From RI-43 sp033764725 (GTDB lineage: Bacteria > Pseudomonadota > Alphaproteobacteria > Caulobacterales > Aquidulcibacteraceae): a DNA stretch of 35,473 nucleotides. The notes under the pieces were generated by a model that was not told the DNA's origin, made no database searches, and saw nothing but the letters and a program-made list of their open reading frames with translations. Of this stretch, positions 22,809 through 30,257 are shown piece by piece; the stretch's first letter is position 1, and each line of letters opens with the position of its first letter. The stretch lies in NCBI GenBank assembly GCA_033764725.1, contig JANRIR010000096.1, positions 1 through 35,473 on the forward strand, written 5' to 3'. The position numbers were made by a program, and so were the translations under genes.

Positions 22809-23726
22809 ATGAGCCCGCGAGTCGAAGCGTTTCTCGAGATGTTGTCGGCCGAGCGCGGCGCACGGCCGAACACGCTCGACGCCTATCGGCGCGATCTGGC
22901 CGATGCGCGCGGCGCCATCGGCGCGGACCTCTCCGACGCGTCGGCGGAAGATGTGTCGGGCTATGTCGCCGGGCTTGCGCAACGCAATCTGTCGCCGGCG
23001 ACCGCCGCGCGACGGATCTCTGCGCTGCGCCAATTCTACCGTTTCTTGCTCAGCGAAGGCGATCGCCAGGACGATCCCACCGCTCATCTGGCGCCGCCGG
23101 CCAAACGCCGAAAACTGCCGAAGACCCTAAGTGCGGACGACGCGGCGCGGCTGATCGACGCCGCCGCGCGCATCGACGGCGCGGTCGGCGTGCGCGATCG
23201 CGCGCTCCTGGAATTGCTGTATGGCGGCGGCTTTCGCGTCAGCGAATTGACCGCGCTGCCGTTGAAGGCCGCGCCCAAGCCCGGTCAGGCGCATATGACC
23301 ATCGTCGGCAAAGGCGGCCGTGAGCGGATCATTGCGCTGGGCGCCCCCGCCCTCGAGGCGTTGCAAGCCTATTTGCTGACGCGCGCGCATTTCCTGCCGA
23401 AAACCGCCGCCAAGCGCGACAAGGCCGATCGCTGGCTGTTTCCCTCGCCGACCTCGCGCGATGGAAAACTCACGCGCCGGCGCGTGCAGCAGATTCTTGC
23501 CGCCGCTGCGCGCACCGCAGGCATGAACCCCAAACACGTCAGCCCGCACGTCCTGCGTCACGCCTTTGCGACGCACCTCGTCGACGGCGGCGCCGATCTG
23601 CGCACTGTGCAGAAGCTGCTCGGCCATGCCGACATCGCGACGACGGAAATCTACACGCATGTCTCGCAAGCACGGTTGCGTGACGTGATGCAGCGCGCCC
23701 ATCCGCTGGCGAAGCGCAAGCGGTGA
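22809..23726 (+). CDS. xerD: Site-specific tyrosine recombinase XerD
   Basis: 305-residue chromosomal tyrosine recombinase that resolves chromosome dimers at dif with XerC and FtsK. The N-terminal SAM-like core-binding domain spans about 1-90 (LSPATAARRISALRQFYRFL). The catalytic domain carries Arg143 (GFRVSEL), Lys168 (VGKGGRER), His247 and Arg250 (HVLRHAFATH), His273 (LLGHADIATT) and the nucleophile Tyr282 (EIYTHV). GGGAG six bases upstream supports ATG 22809. The context and complete motif set indicate the housekeeping recombinase rather than a phage or island integrase. XerC cannot be fully excluded. Confidence 0.93.
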   Translation: MSPRVEAFLEMLSAERGARPNTLDAYRRDLADARGAIGADLSDASAEDVSGYVAGLAQRNLSPATAARRISALRQFYRFLLSEGDRQDDPTAHLAPPAKRRKLPKTLSADDAARLIDAAARIDGAVGVRDRALLELLYGGGFRVSELTALPLKAAPKPGQAHMTIVGKGGRERIIALGAPALEALQAYLLTRAHFLPKTAAKRDKADRWLFPSPTSRDGKLTRRRVQQILAAAARTAGMNPKHVSPHVLRHAFATHLVDGGADLRTVQKLLGHADIATTEIYTHVSQARLRDVMQRAHPLAKRKR

Positions 23727-23733
23727 TCCGCGC

Positions 23734-24390
23734 TCAAAACACCTGCATGAGCGCATAGACCGCGCCAGCGAACGCGCCGCCGCCGAGCAGCAACACCACG
23801 CCGTCGCGCGCCACCAGTCCCAGACCGATCGCCACGATCGTCAATCCGGGCAGAAGCGGCGCGAAGGGAATCAATCCGAGCGGAAAGGTAATCAGCGCCG
23901 CCGCGACGCATACGAGCCCGGCGCCGTTGATGAAGGGCGGCGCGGTGAGAAACGTCAGCCGCGGCTTCAACACGCGATCGATCCCGCGCGCGGCAGGACG
24001 CACGCGCGCAATGAACCCCATGAGCGCCTGCGCCGGCGCGCGCGCCGCCATCGCCTGCTTCGGCAGCCAAAGATTACGCAAGCCCAGCGCGAGGTGCCCG
24101 GCGACGATCAGCGTCAAGCCGGCGGTGAGCCACGTCATCCCGGGGATCACGGTGATCGGCGACACCGCGATCACGCCAATGGTCAATAGCAGCGGGCCGT
24201 AAGACCGCCGCCCGACGGCGTCGAGCAGGTCATTCACGGACAATCCCGCGCCTTCGCTGCGCGCCCGCGCCTCGATCTCGTCGAGCAGGCCCGACAGATT
24301 GGTCGGCGGCGGCTTGGGCGCGCGGCGCTGGGCTCGAGGCAAGGACGCGGCTCCAGAGGGCGTCGCGATGAGGACGGCGTCGGTGTACAT
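23734..24390 (-). CDS. ExoD-family membrane protein
   Basis: About 218 residues with a cytoplasmic N-terminus (LSGLLDEIEARARSEGAGLSVNDLLDAVGRRSYGPLLL) typical of the ExoD family, named for a Sinorhizobium exopolysaccharide gene, and four to five hydrophobic segments (TIGVIAVSPITVIPGMTWLTAGL, then GLVCVAAALITFPLGLIPFAPLLPGL). The biochemical role of the family is not settled. The start is uncertain: ATG 24390 lacks a strong ribosome site, and the longer frame to 24459 would overlap the divergent gene. It is convergent with xerD, seven bases apart. Confidence 0.82.
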   Translation of the reverse strand: MYTDAVLIATPSGAASLPRAQRRAPKPPPTNLSGLLDEIEARARSEGAGLSVNDLLDAVGRRSYGPLLLTIGVIAVSPITVIPGMTWLTAGLTLIVAGHLALGLRNLWLPKQAMAARAPAQALMGFIARVRPAARGIDRVLKPRLTFLTAPPFINGAGLVCVAAALITFPLGLIPFAPLLPGLTIVAIGLGLVARDGVVLLLGGGAFAGAVYALMQVF

Positions 24391-24396
24391 ACCGAA

Positions 24397-24411
24397 CCAA
24401 ACGCCGTTTGG
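24397..24411. promoter_or_regulatory. Perfect palindrome between divergent membrane-protein genes
   Basis: CCAAACG-C-CGTTTGG is a perfect 7-base inverted repeat around one central base, flanked by CCGAA on the left and TTCGG on the right in a looser outer symmetry. It lies in the ~50-base gap between the ExoD-family gene and the rightward small membrane-protein gene, where a bidirectional repressor site would be expected. Confidence 0.4.
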
Positions 24412-24441
24412 CGCGTTCGGTTCGGAGCGAGGACGAAAAAA

Positions 24442-24840
24442 ATGACGATGACCGAGCAATCCGCCGGCGGACCGCGCGCCAGTTCAGGCAATCTCGGCGC
24501 CGCGCTGGTCTACGGGCTGTACCTGCTGTCGATCCCCAGCGCGGCGGCCTTCGCGCTGGTGGGCGTCATTCTGGCCTATGTCATGCGCAGCGAGGCGACG
24601 GGCCTGGCGCGATCGCACATCGAAGGCCAGATCAAGCTCTGGTGGACGGCCGTATGGTGGGCGATCGGCCTGGGCCTATTGACCATCGTCGCCTGGATCT
24701 TCAACGTCACCATCATCGGCCTGATCATCGGCATTCCCCTCCTGGGCCTAATCGGCATCGTCGGGTTCGTGGTCTTTCTCTGGTTCACGGTGATGAGCGG
24801 GTGGGGCCTGTTGAAGCTGATGAACGGCGAGCCGCGCTGA
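24442..24840 (+). CDS. Small polytopic membrane protein (DUF4870-like)
   Basis: 132 residues with three hydrophobic segments: GAALVYGLYLLSIPSAAAFALVGVILAYV, then WWTAVWWAIGLGLLTIVAWIFNVTIIGLIIGIPLLGL, then IGIVGFVVFLWFTVMSGWGL. HIEGQIKLWW between the first two resembles the conserved loop of small membrane proteins of the DUF4870 type. AGGACG precedes the ATG at 24442. The function is unknown. It is followed by the AbgT gene after 119 bases, a gap that contains the perfect palindrome CCCGGCGCCGGG at 24889-24900. Confidence 0.75.
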   Translation: MTMTEQSAGGPRASSGNLGAALVYGLYLLSIPSAAAFALVGVILAYVMRSEATGLARSHIEGQIKLWWTAVWWAIGLGLLTIVAWIFNVTIIGLIIGIPLLGLIGIVGFVVFLWFTVMSGWGLLKLMNGEPR

Positions 24841-24959
24841 CGGGCGCGTGCAGCGGATCAACACCTCGTGAAGCGCGAGCGCAATTGCCCCGGCGCCGGG
24901 ACGCCCGCTAAGCCTGATGTGCGCCCGAACCGCGGCGCGCGGATTTGCGAGGCGCCAGC

Positions 24960-26558
24960 GTGACGGATGCGACGGACGCGGCGGACCGCCGCCAGAAGGG
25001 CTTTTTGGGCGCGGTCGAGCGGCTGGGCAATTTGTTGCCCGATCCGGTGATGATTTTCGTGTGGCTCATCGGCGTGCTGATGATCCTGTCGGCGGTCGGC
25101 GCAGCCTTGGGATGGCAAGCGTCGATCCCGTTCGCCGGCGAACAGGCGCCGCAGAACGGCGTTCTCGAAGATGGCCTTCTGGTGTTCCGCGCCGAAAGCC
25201 TGTTCACCGAGGCCAATATCACCAAGCTGCTGACCGAAATGCCGCGCACGCTGACCGGCTTTGCGCCGCTCGGCATCGTGCTGGTGGTGATGTACGGCGC
25301 TTCGGTCGCGGAGCGGGCGGGCCTGTTCAGCGCGCTGATCCGCGCCAGCCTGCGCCAGGCGCCGCGCGCGATCCTGACGCCGTGCGTCGTGTTGATCGGG
25401 ATGGTGTCGCATCATGCTTCGGACACCGGCTATGTCGTGTTCATCCCGCTGGCCGCGCTCGTCTATGCGTCGGTCGGGCGCCATCCCCTTGTGGGGATCG
25501 CGGCGGCGTTCGCGGCGGTGTCCGGCGGCTATGCCGGCAATCTCACGCCGGGACAGATCGACGTCACGCTGTTCGGCTTCACGCAGGAGGCCGCGCGCAT
25601 CATCGATCCGGATTGGCGGATGAACCCGCTCGGCAATTGGTATTTCATTCTCGCGATCGTGTTCGTGTTCACGCCGATCGTGTGGTTCATCACCGATCGC
25701 GTGGTGGAGCCGCGGCTTGGACCCTGGGGCGACGGCGGCGATGCGGATTTGAACGCAGAGCTCGCGAAATCGGCGGTGACGGACAAGGAAAAGGCGGGCC
25801 TCGGCGCTGCCGGCCTCGTCGCCCTCATCGTGTGCGCGGCGTATGCGGCGCTCGCGCTGTGGCCGGGCTTCACGCCGCTGATCGACGAAAGCGCGGAGGG
25901 CCCAGCAAGGCTGCAGCCGTTCTATGGCTCGCTGATCGCAGGATTTTTTCTGTTGTTCGTCGCCAGCGGCACGGCGTTCGGCATCGCTTCGGGAACCATC
26001 AAATCCGATCGCGACTTCGTCGCGATGATGACGGACGGCATCCGCACGATGGCGCCCTATATCGTGTTCGCGTTTTTCGCCGCGCATTTCGTGGCGATGT
26101 TCAACTGGTCGAGGCTCGGGCCGATCGCAGCGATCAATGGCGCGGAGATTTTGAAGACCTGGGATTTGCCGACGCCGGCCTTGCTGGTGAGCGTGCTGGG
26201 CTTCTCCTCGGTGCTCGATCTTTTCATCGGCTCGGCGACCGCGAAATGGAGCGCGCTGGCGCCCGTCGTGGTGCCGATGTTCATGCTCGTGGGCATATCG
26301 CCGGAGATGACCACCGCGGCCTATCGCATGGGCGACAGCTTCACCAACATCATGACGCCGCTGATGAGTTATTTCCCGCTGATCCTAAGTTTTTGCCGCC
26401 GCTACGATTCCAGCATGGGCGTCGGCTCGCTTCTGGCGCTGATGCTGCCTTACGGCTTGTGCTTCATGGGCGCAGGCGTGGCGATGACGGCCGCGTGGGT
26501 GGCGTTTGATCTTCCGCTGGGGCCTGGGGCGGGTGTGGGGTATGAGCCGCCAGGTTGA
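24960..26558 (+). CDS. AbgT family transporter (p-aminobenzoyl-glutamate-type)
   Basis: 532-residue inner-membrane transporter. It opens with GFLGAVERLGNLLPDPVMIFVWLI, typical of AbgT/MtrF proteins, then LTEMPRTLTGFAPLGIVLVVMYGASVAERAGL, the SHHASDTGYVVFIPLAA and GGYAGNLTPGQIDVTLFGFT motifs, PLGNWYFI, and near the end ALMLPYGLCFMGAGV. Family members import p-aminobenzoyl-glutamate or export sulfonamides and p-aminobenzoate. The start is taken as GTG 24960, with GAGG seven bases upstream; TTG 24945 in the same frame is an alternative. No folate gene is adjacent. Confidence 0.9.
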   Translation: MTDATDAADRRQKGFLGAVERLGNLLPDPVMIFVWLIGVLMILSAVGAALGWQASIPFAGEQAPQNGVLEDGLLVFRAESLFTEANITKLLTEMPRTLTGFAPLGIVLVVMYGASVAERAGLFSALIRASLRQAPRAILTPCVVLIGMVSHHASDTGYVVFIPLAALVYASVGRHPLVGIAAAFAAVSGGYAGNLTPGQIDVTLFGFTQEAARIIDPDWRMNPLGNWYFILAIVFVFTPIVWFITDRVVEPRLGPWGDGGDADLNAELAKSAVTDKEKAGLGAAGLVALIVCAAYAALALWPGFTPLIDESAEGPARLQPFYGSLIAGFFLLFVASGTAFGIASGTIKSDRDFVAMMTDGIRTMAPYIVFAFFAAHFVAMFNWSRLGPIAAINGAEILKTWDLPTPALLVSVLGFSSVLDLFIGSATAKWSALAPVVVPMFMLVGISPEMTTAAYRMGDSFTNIMTPLMSYFPLILSFCRRYDSSMGVGSLLALMLPYGLCFMGAGVAMTAAWVAFDLPLGPGAGVGYEPPG

Positions 26559-26584
26559 CAGGCGTGTAACTTATAGATTACAAC
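26555..26584 (+). promoter_or_regulatory. Promoter/operator region of the toxin-antitoxin pair
   Basis: Between the abgT stop and the toxin start lie a TTGACA (26555-26560, overlapping the abgT stop) and an inverted repeat TGTAA/TTACA (26565-26569 and 26578-26582) enclosing a TATAGA element (26572-26577). If TATAGA is the -10, transcription would begin at or next to the toxin ATG at 26585. The TTGACA is too close to serve it with normal spacing. The inverted repeat is a plausible autoregulation site for the antitoxin. Confidence 0.4.
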
Positions 26585-26896
26585 ATGGCCGCGTTGCAAA
26601 TTGTTCGGACTGAAACGTTTGATGAGTGGCTGCGAAAGCTGCGCGACCTTCAGGGCCGTGCTCGCATCGACATGCGCATCAAACGCCTTGCGATAGGCAA
26701 TCCTGGCGACGTGCGCCCGGTCGGCGGCGGCGTCAGCGAGTTGAGGATCGATTTCGGGCCGGGCTATCGGGTGTATTTTGCAGATCGCGGCCCCGAGCTC
26801 ATCGTGCTGCTCGCTGGCGGAGATAAATCCACTCAAGCGCGCGACATCGAAAAAGCGAAGGCGCTTTGGGAAAGCTGGAAGAAGGACAACCCATGA
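26585..26896 (+). CDS. Type II toxin, RelE/ParE superfamily (HigB-like, Gp49 family)
   Basis: 103 residues. It starts IVRTETFDEWLRKLRDLQGRARIDMRIKRLAIGNPGDVRPVGGGVSELRI..GPGYRVYF and ends LLAGGDKSTQARDIEKAKAL, the pattern of the addiction-module killer proteins of the RelE/ParE fold, usually ribosome-dependent mRNA endonucleases. The conserved arginines and Tyr in RVYF and the late Lys cluster fit the active-site region. No Shine-Dalgarno sequence precedes the ATG. The stop overlaps the antitoxin start (ATGA), giving the toxin-first order typical of higBA-like pairs. Confidence 0.9.
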   Translation: MAALQIVRTETFDEWLRKLRDLQGRARIDMRIKRLAIGNPGDVRPVGGGVSELRIDFGPGYRVYFADRGPELIVLLAGGDKSTQARDIEKAKALWESWKKDNP

Positions 26897-27195
26897 GCAC
26901 CGCCCGCACCCGCCCCTATGACAGCGCCGACTATATCGACACGCCAGAAGCTGCAGCAGCGTTCCTTGAAGCCGCGCTCGAAGACGGCGACCCACAGATC
27001 ATCGCAGCGACGCTCGGAGACATCGCGCGCTCACAAGGCATGGCGCAGATTGCGGAACGCGCCGGACTGACTCGCGAAGCGCTGTACAAATCTCTCAGCG
27101 TGGACGGCAACCCGCGGCTGACGACGCTGCTCAGCGTGTTGAAGGCGATGGGATTGCGGTTGAGCGTGGCAGTGAAGGAGGATGTGGCGGCGTAA
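26893..27195 (+). CDS. Type II antitoxin, HigA-like XRE-family DNA-binding protein
   Basis: 100 residues. The N-terminal half (YDSADYIDTPEAAAAFLEAALEDGDPQIIAATLGDIARSQGM) is the toxin-binding and dimer region. The C-terminal half is a helix-turn-helix of the Cro/CI type (AQIAERAGLTREALYKSLS, then NPRLTTLLSVLKAMGLRLSV). It matches addiction-module antidote proteins paired with Gp49-type toxins. AAGGAC upstream and the 4-base overlap with the toxin support ATG 26893. It should neutralise the toxin and repress the shared promoter. Confidence 0.91.
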   Translation: MSTARTRPYDSADYIDTPEAAAAFLEAALEDGDPQIIAATLGDIARSQGMAQIAERAGLTREALYKSLSVDGNPRLTTLLSVLKAMGLRLSVAVKEDVAA

Positions 27196-27285
27196 GTTTC
27201 TGTATGGCGAATTTATTGCCTGAGATCGCTAATATGTCTGGGTCGCTGCTTTTTAATCAAGTGTGTTTACTTGCGAGGTTGCACG

Positions 27286-27879
27286 ATGCCCAACGCAGGA
27301 ATTCGTCTTCGCGAATGCTCTAGGCTCAAGTTTGAGCACGCGGCTTCGTGCCTGATAGCATTGCGCAAGTTAGAGGTGACGATCGCCCCCTGCGACATCG
27401 ATGAACGCGTCAAGACGCTCCGAACCAATGGCCTAAAACCATATAGAGAGATGCGGGATGCAGCGCTATTCTGCACAGGAATGTCGAAACTGCTCAGCAC
27501 CGACGTGTGGTTTGCGCCATTTGAAGCGAACGATTACGACTTCGTGACAACCTGGAAATCTGGCGACACCCAGCATTTTTGCCCCGTCCAGCTGAAAGAG
27601 CTTGTTCCCAAATCGCTTAATGCAAATGCCTCAATCGGAATCATAACGGACAAGCTCTCACACTATGCAAGTGCAGAAGACCTTGTAGTGGTAATAAAGC
27701 TAAATCAAATTGGCCGATTTGATCTCTCGAAACTTACGATTCCAGAGAACGCGAGATTCGGCGGCCTATGGGTCTTTGGTTCTGTTACAGAAGATCAGTC
27801 CAAGTTTGCTCTATGGGGTGACTTCTTGCAAACTGGTTCCGCCACTGAAGGTATTATATTTGATTATCCAACCGAGTGA
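27286..27879 (+). CDS. Orphan protein, possible PD-(D/E)XK nuclease-like fold
   Basis: 197 residues, not recognised by family. Codon use differs sharply from the neighbours, with many A/T third positions, and the flanking DNA is also AT-richer, which indicates recent transfer. A weak nuclease-like motif is visible: an N-terminal helix with Glu17 (KFEHAASCLIAL), then a beta hairpin with Asp85 (NDYDFVTTW) and Gln102-x-Lys104 (CPVQLKEL), spaced as in PD-(D/E)XK or DUF4365-like proteins that use Q-x-K. GAGG eight bases upstream supports ATG 27286. It follows a toxin-antitoxin pair and precedes a palindromic element. A role in defence or DNA processing is a guess. Confidence 0.65.
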   Translation: MPNAGIRLRECSRLKFEHAASCLIALRKLEVTIAPCDIDERVKTLRTNGLKPYREMRDAALFCTGMSKLLSTDVWFAPFEANDYDFVTTWKSGDTQHFCPVQLKELVPKSLNANASIGIITDKLSHYASAEDLVVVIKLNQIGRFDLSKLTIPENARFGGLWVFGSVTEDQSKFALWGDFLQTGSATEGIIFDYPTE

Positions 27880-27940
27880 TTTCCGCGTTTAACGGCATAT
27901 TTCCGTGCAAATTGCCCTGCCAATTCCACACACCCCGTCA

Positions 27941-28026
27941 CCCCGGCCGACCAACGGGAGAGCCGGGGCCCGTGTTTTTTGCACGATTTAGTAACATGGG
28001 GCCCGGATCAGGCTCCGCCTGTCCGG
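27941..28026. repeat. REP-like double palindromic element
   Basis: Two adjacent hairpins fill the gap after the orphan gene. The first has arms CCCCGGC (27941-27947) and GCCGGGG (27962-27968). The second pairs 28003-28013 with 28017-28026 around a 3-base loop, with one bulge (CCGGATCAGGC against GCCTGTCCGG). Between them the sequences GGGGCCCGTG and CATGGGGCCC form a partial outer symmetry. Intergenic palindromes of this kind are usually repeated across alphaproteobacterial chromosomes, but no second copy occurs in this window. Confidence 0.55.
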
Positions 28027-28041
28027 ACCGATTCAGAGTGC

Positions 28042-29094
28042 TTAAACGCCATACGCCTCCCGCATCCCCTCATCCCGCTCCGCCACCAGCCGCGCCAGAT
28101 CCACAATCACTTTCGCTTGCTTCCAGGTCGCGTCGTCCTGCATTTTGCCGTCGAGCATCGCGACGCCTGAGCCGTCAGGCATCGCCTCCAATATCCGCAG
28201 CGCGAAGCGCACTTCCTCCACATCGGGATTGAACACTTTCTTCGCGATCGCGATCTGCGAGGGATGCAGCGTCCAGGCGCCGACGCAGCCCATGAGAAAC
28301 GCGTTGCGGAATTGCTGTTCGCAGGCGTCGAGATCGTCGATCGCGCCGAATGGGCCATAGAACGGCTTGATGCCGTGCATCGCGCACGCATCGACCATTT
28401 TCGCAAACGTGTAATGCCACAAATCCTGTTGCGCGCTCTCGCGTGCGGCGCCGTCGCCTGCGGGATCGGACAGCACGCGATAGCCCGGATGGCCGCCGCC
28501 GACGCGCGTCGTCTTCATCTTGCGGCTCGCCGCCAAATCCGCCGGCCCCAGCGATATGCCCTGCATGCGCGGCGACGCGCCGGCGATCGCTTCGACATTC
28601 GCCACGCCTTCGGCGGTCTCGAGGATTGCATGCAGCATGATCGGCTTGGTCACGCTGTGCTTGGCTTCCAGCAAGGCCAAAAGCTGGTCGAGATAATGGA
28701 TGTCCCATGGGCCTTCGATTTTCGGCGCCATGATCACATCGAGACGGTTTCCCACTTCCGCAACGATCTCGGTGACGTCATCCAAATGCCAGGGCGAATT
28801 GAGGCAATTCACCCGCGTCCACAGGCCCACGCCCAGGGCCGTGAAATCCGTCGCCTTCGCCATCTCGATGAAGCCGCGGCGGGCAGCGACCTTCGCATCC
28901 GCCGGGATGGCATCCTCCAGATTGCCGAGAATGACGTCGACGTCCTTGGCCATCTCGGGAACCTTGACGCGCACCTTCTCCAGGTGCGGCGGCACGAAAT
29001 GGATCATCCGCTCCAGCCGCACCGGCGGCTCGCGCAGCGGCGCCGGCGCGCCGATGGCGAGGGATTTGAAAAAGGCGCGCGGGGTTTTCGTCAT
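28042..29094 (-). CDS. Malyl-CoA lyase-like enzyme (HpcH/HpaI / CitE superfamily)
   Basis: 350-residue TIM-barrel CoA-ester lyase. It shows RSxxxVP-equivalent RMIHFVPPH, GNLEDAIPADAK (Glu60, Asp61 of the metal/substrate region), WTRVNCLNSPW, MAPKIEGPWDIHYLDQL, LHAILETAEGVANVEAI and ISLGPADLAASR, as in malyl-CoA and beta-methylmalyl-CoA lyases or related malyl-CoA thioesterases. The likely reaction is cleavage or formation of a malyl-CoA-type ester to glyoxylate plus an acyl-CoA. AGGAG seven bases upstream fixes the ATG at 29094. It stands alone, divergent from accA, so the exact substrate is open. Confidence 0.88.
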   Translation of the reverse strand: MTKTPRAFFKSLAIGAPAPLREPPVRLERMIHFVPPHLEKVRVKVPEMAKDVDVILGNLEDAIPADAKVAARRGFIEMAKATDFTALGVGLWTRVNCLNSPWHLDDVTEIVAEVGNRLDVIMAPKIEGPWDIHYLDQLLALLEAKHSVTKPIMLHAILETAEGVANVEAIAGASPRMQGISLGPADLAASRKMKTTRVGGGHPGYRVLSDPAGDGAARESAQQDLWHYTFAKMVDACAMHGIKPFYGPFGAIDDLDACEQQFRNAFLMGCVGAWTLHPSQIAIAKKVFNPDVEEVRFALRILEAMPDGSGVAMLDGKMQDDATWKQAKVIVDLARLVAERDEGMREAYGV

Positions 29095-29220
29095 CGGAGG
29101 CTCCTGTCGGCGCTTGGCTAGCCCCGCCTCCGCTGCGGTGCAACATGGCCGACCCGGCGCAAGCGCTGGACCTTCCGGCCAAGGCCGCTATGGTCCGCGC
29201 CTCGAACGAGGGCGGCGGCC

Positions 29221-30186
29221 GTGCGGACCTATCTGGAATTCGAGAAATCGATCGCCGAGATCGAGACCAAGATCGAGGAATTGTCGGCGCTGGCCGAAAG
29301 CTCCGGCGCGGAAGCGATGGGCGTGGAGCTCTCGCGTCTCAAGGCCAAGTCCGACCGACAGCTCAAGGACCTCTATTCCAAGCTTGACCCCTGGCAGAAG
29401 ACGCTCGTGGCCCGCCACCCGGACAGGCCCCGCTTCCGCGACTATGTGGGCGCGCTTGTCACTGATTTTCTTGAACTTTCCGGCGATCGTAAGTTCGGCG
29501 AGGACCCCGCCATTCTGGGCGGGCTGGGCAAGTTCCTGGGCCGACCGGCGGTGATCCTGGGCCACGAAAAAGGCCGCACGACCACCGAACGGCTAAAGCA
29601 CAATTTCGGCATGGCGCGCCCAGAGGGCTATCGAAAGGCCGTGCGCCTGATGGATCTGGCCGACAAGTTTGGCCTGCCCGTCGTGTCCTTCGTCGACACC
29701 GCGGGCGCCTATCCGGGCATCGGCGCCGAGGAGCGCGGCCAGGGCGAAGCCATCGCGCGCTCGACAGAGCGCTGCCTGACGCTCGGCGTGCCCATGGTGG
29801 CCGTGATCACCGGCGAGGGCGGCTCGGGCGGGGCGCTCGCGATCGCCGCAGCCAACACGGTCTTCATGCTGGAGCACTCGATCTATTCGGTGATCAGCCC
29901 CGAGGCCGGCGCCTCGATCCTGTTCCGCGACGCCGCCCGCGCGAAGGACGTCGCGGCCGCGATGAAGATCACGGCGCAAGACCTGATCGGCTTCAAGGTG
30001 ATCGACGCCATCGTGCCCGAGCCGGTCGGCGGCGCCCATCGCGCGCCGGAACGCGCAATCGCCGCCGTCGGGGCCGAGATCGCCGCGGCGCTCGATGCAC
30101 TGAAGGACTTGTCGCCGGAGGCGCTGCGCGCCCAGCGGCGGGAGCGGTTCTACGCCATCGGACGGCTGGAGGGCGCGGCGGCCTGA
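29221..30186 (+). CDS. accA: Acetyl-CoA carboxylase carboxyltransferase subunit alpha
   Basis: 321-residue subunit of the carboxyltransferase that makes malonyl-CoA for fatty-acid synthesis, working with AccD. It shows the N-terminal helical YLEFEKSIAEIETKIEEL, HPDRPRFRDYV, GDRKFGEDPAI, GHEKGRTTTERLKHNFGMARPEGYRKA, FVDTAGAYPGIGAEERGQGEAIA and the oxyanion region GEGGSGGALAI. Start is GTG 29221, with GAGGGCGG shortly upstream. A possible hairpin with 7-base arms (GGCGCGG/CCGCGCC, 30188-30216) directly follows the stop, without a T-run. Confidence 0.97.
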   Translation: MRTYLEFEKSIAEIETKIEELSALAESSGAEAMGVELSRLKAKSDRQLKDLYSKLDPWQKTLVARHPDRPRFRDYVGALVTDFLELSGDRKFGEDPAILGGLGKFLGRPAVILGHEKGRTTTERLKHNFGMARPEGYRKAVRLMDLADKFGLPVVSFVDTAGAYPGIGAEERGQGEAIARSTERCLTLGVPMVAVITGEGGSGGALAIAAANTVFMLEHSIYSVISPEAGASILFRDAARAKDVAAAMKITAQDLIGFKVIDAIVPEPVGGAHRAPERAIAAVGAEIAAALDALKDLSPEALRAQRRERFYAIGRLEGAAA

Positions 30187-30187
30187 C

Positions 30188-30216
30188 GGCGCGGCGTCGC
30201 GATTGCGCTCCGCGCC
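30188..30216 (+). terminator. Possible GC hairpin after accA
   Basis: Perfect 7-base arms GGCGCGG (30188-30194) and CCGCGCC (30210-30216) begin two bases after the accA stop. There is no following T-run, so it may only pause transcription or protect the 3' end. The next gene begins at 30258 on the same strand. Confidence 0.28.
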
Positions 30217-30257
30217 GCGCTCGGCCATCGTCGCGGCGACTTCACCGAGGGCGATCC

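Noticed and set aside
22809..23726. Tyrosine recombinase as the integrase of a mobile island
   Set aside because: Motifs and length fit chromosomal XerD, and no attachment repeats, tRNA or phage genes flank it.
24858..26087. 409-residue minus-strand open frame inside the AbgT gene
   Set aside because: Antisense of a transporter with clear AbgT signatures; no motif and Arg/Asp/His-rich.
29145..29387. 80-residue plus-strand frame starting MADPAQAL before accA
   Set aside because: It runs out of frame into accA codons; the first part has no motif and no ribosome site.
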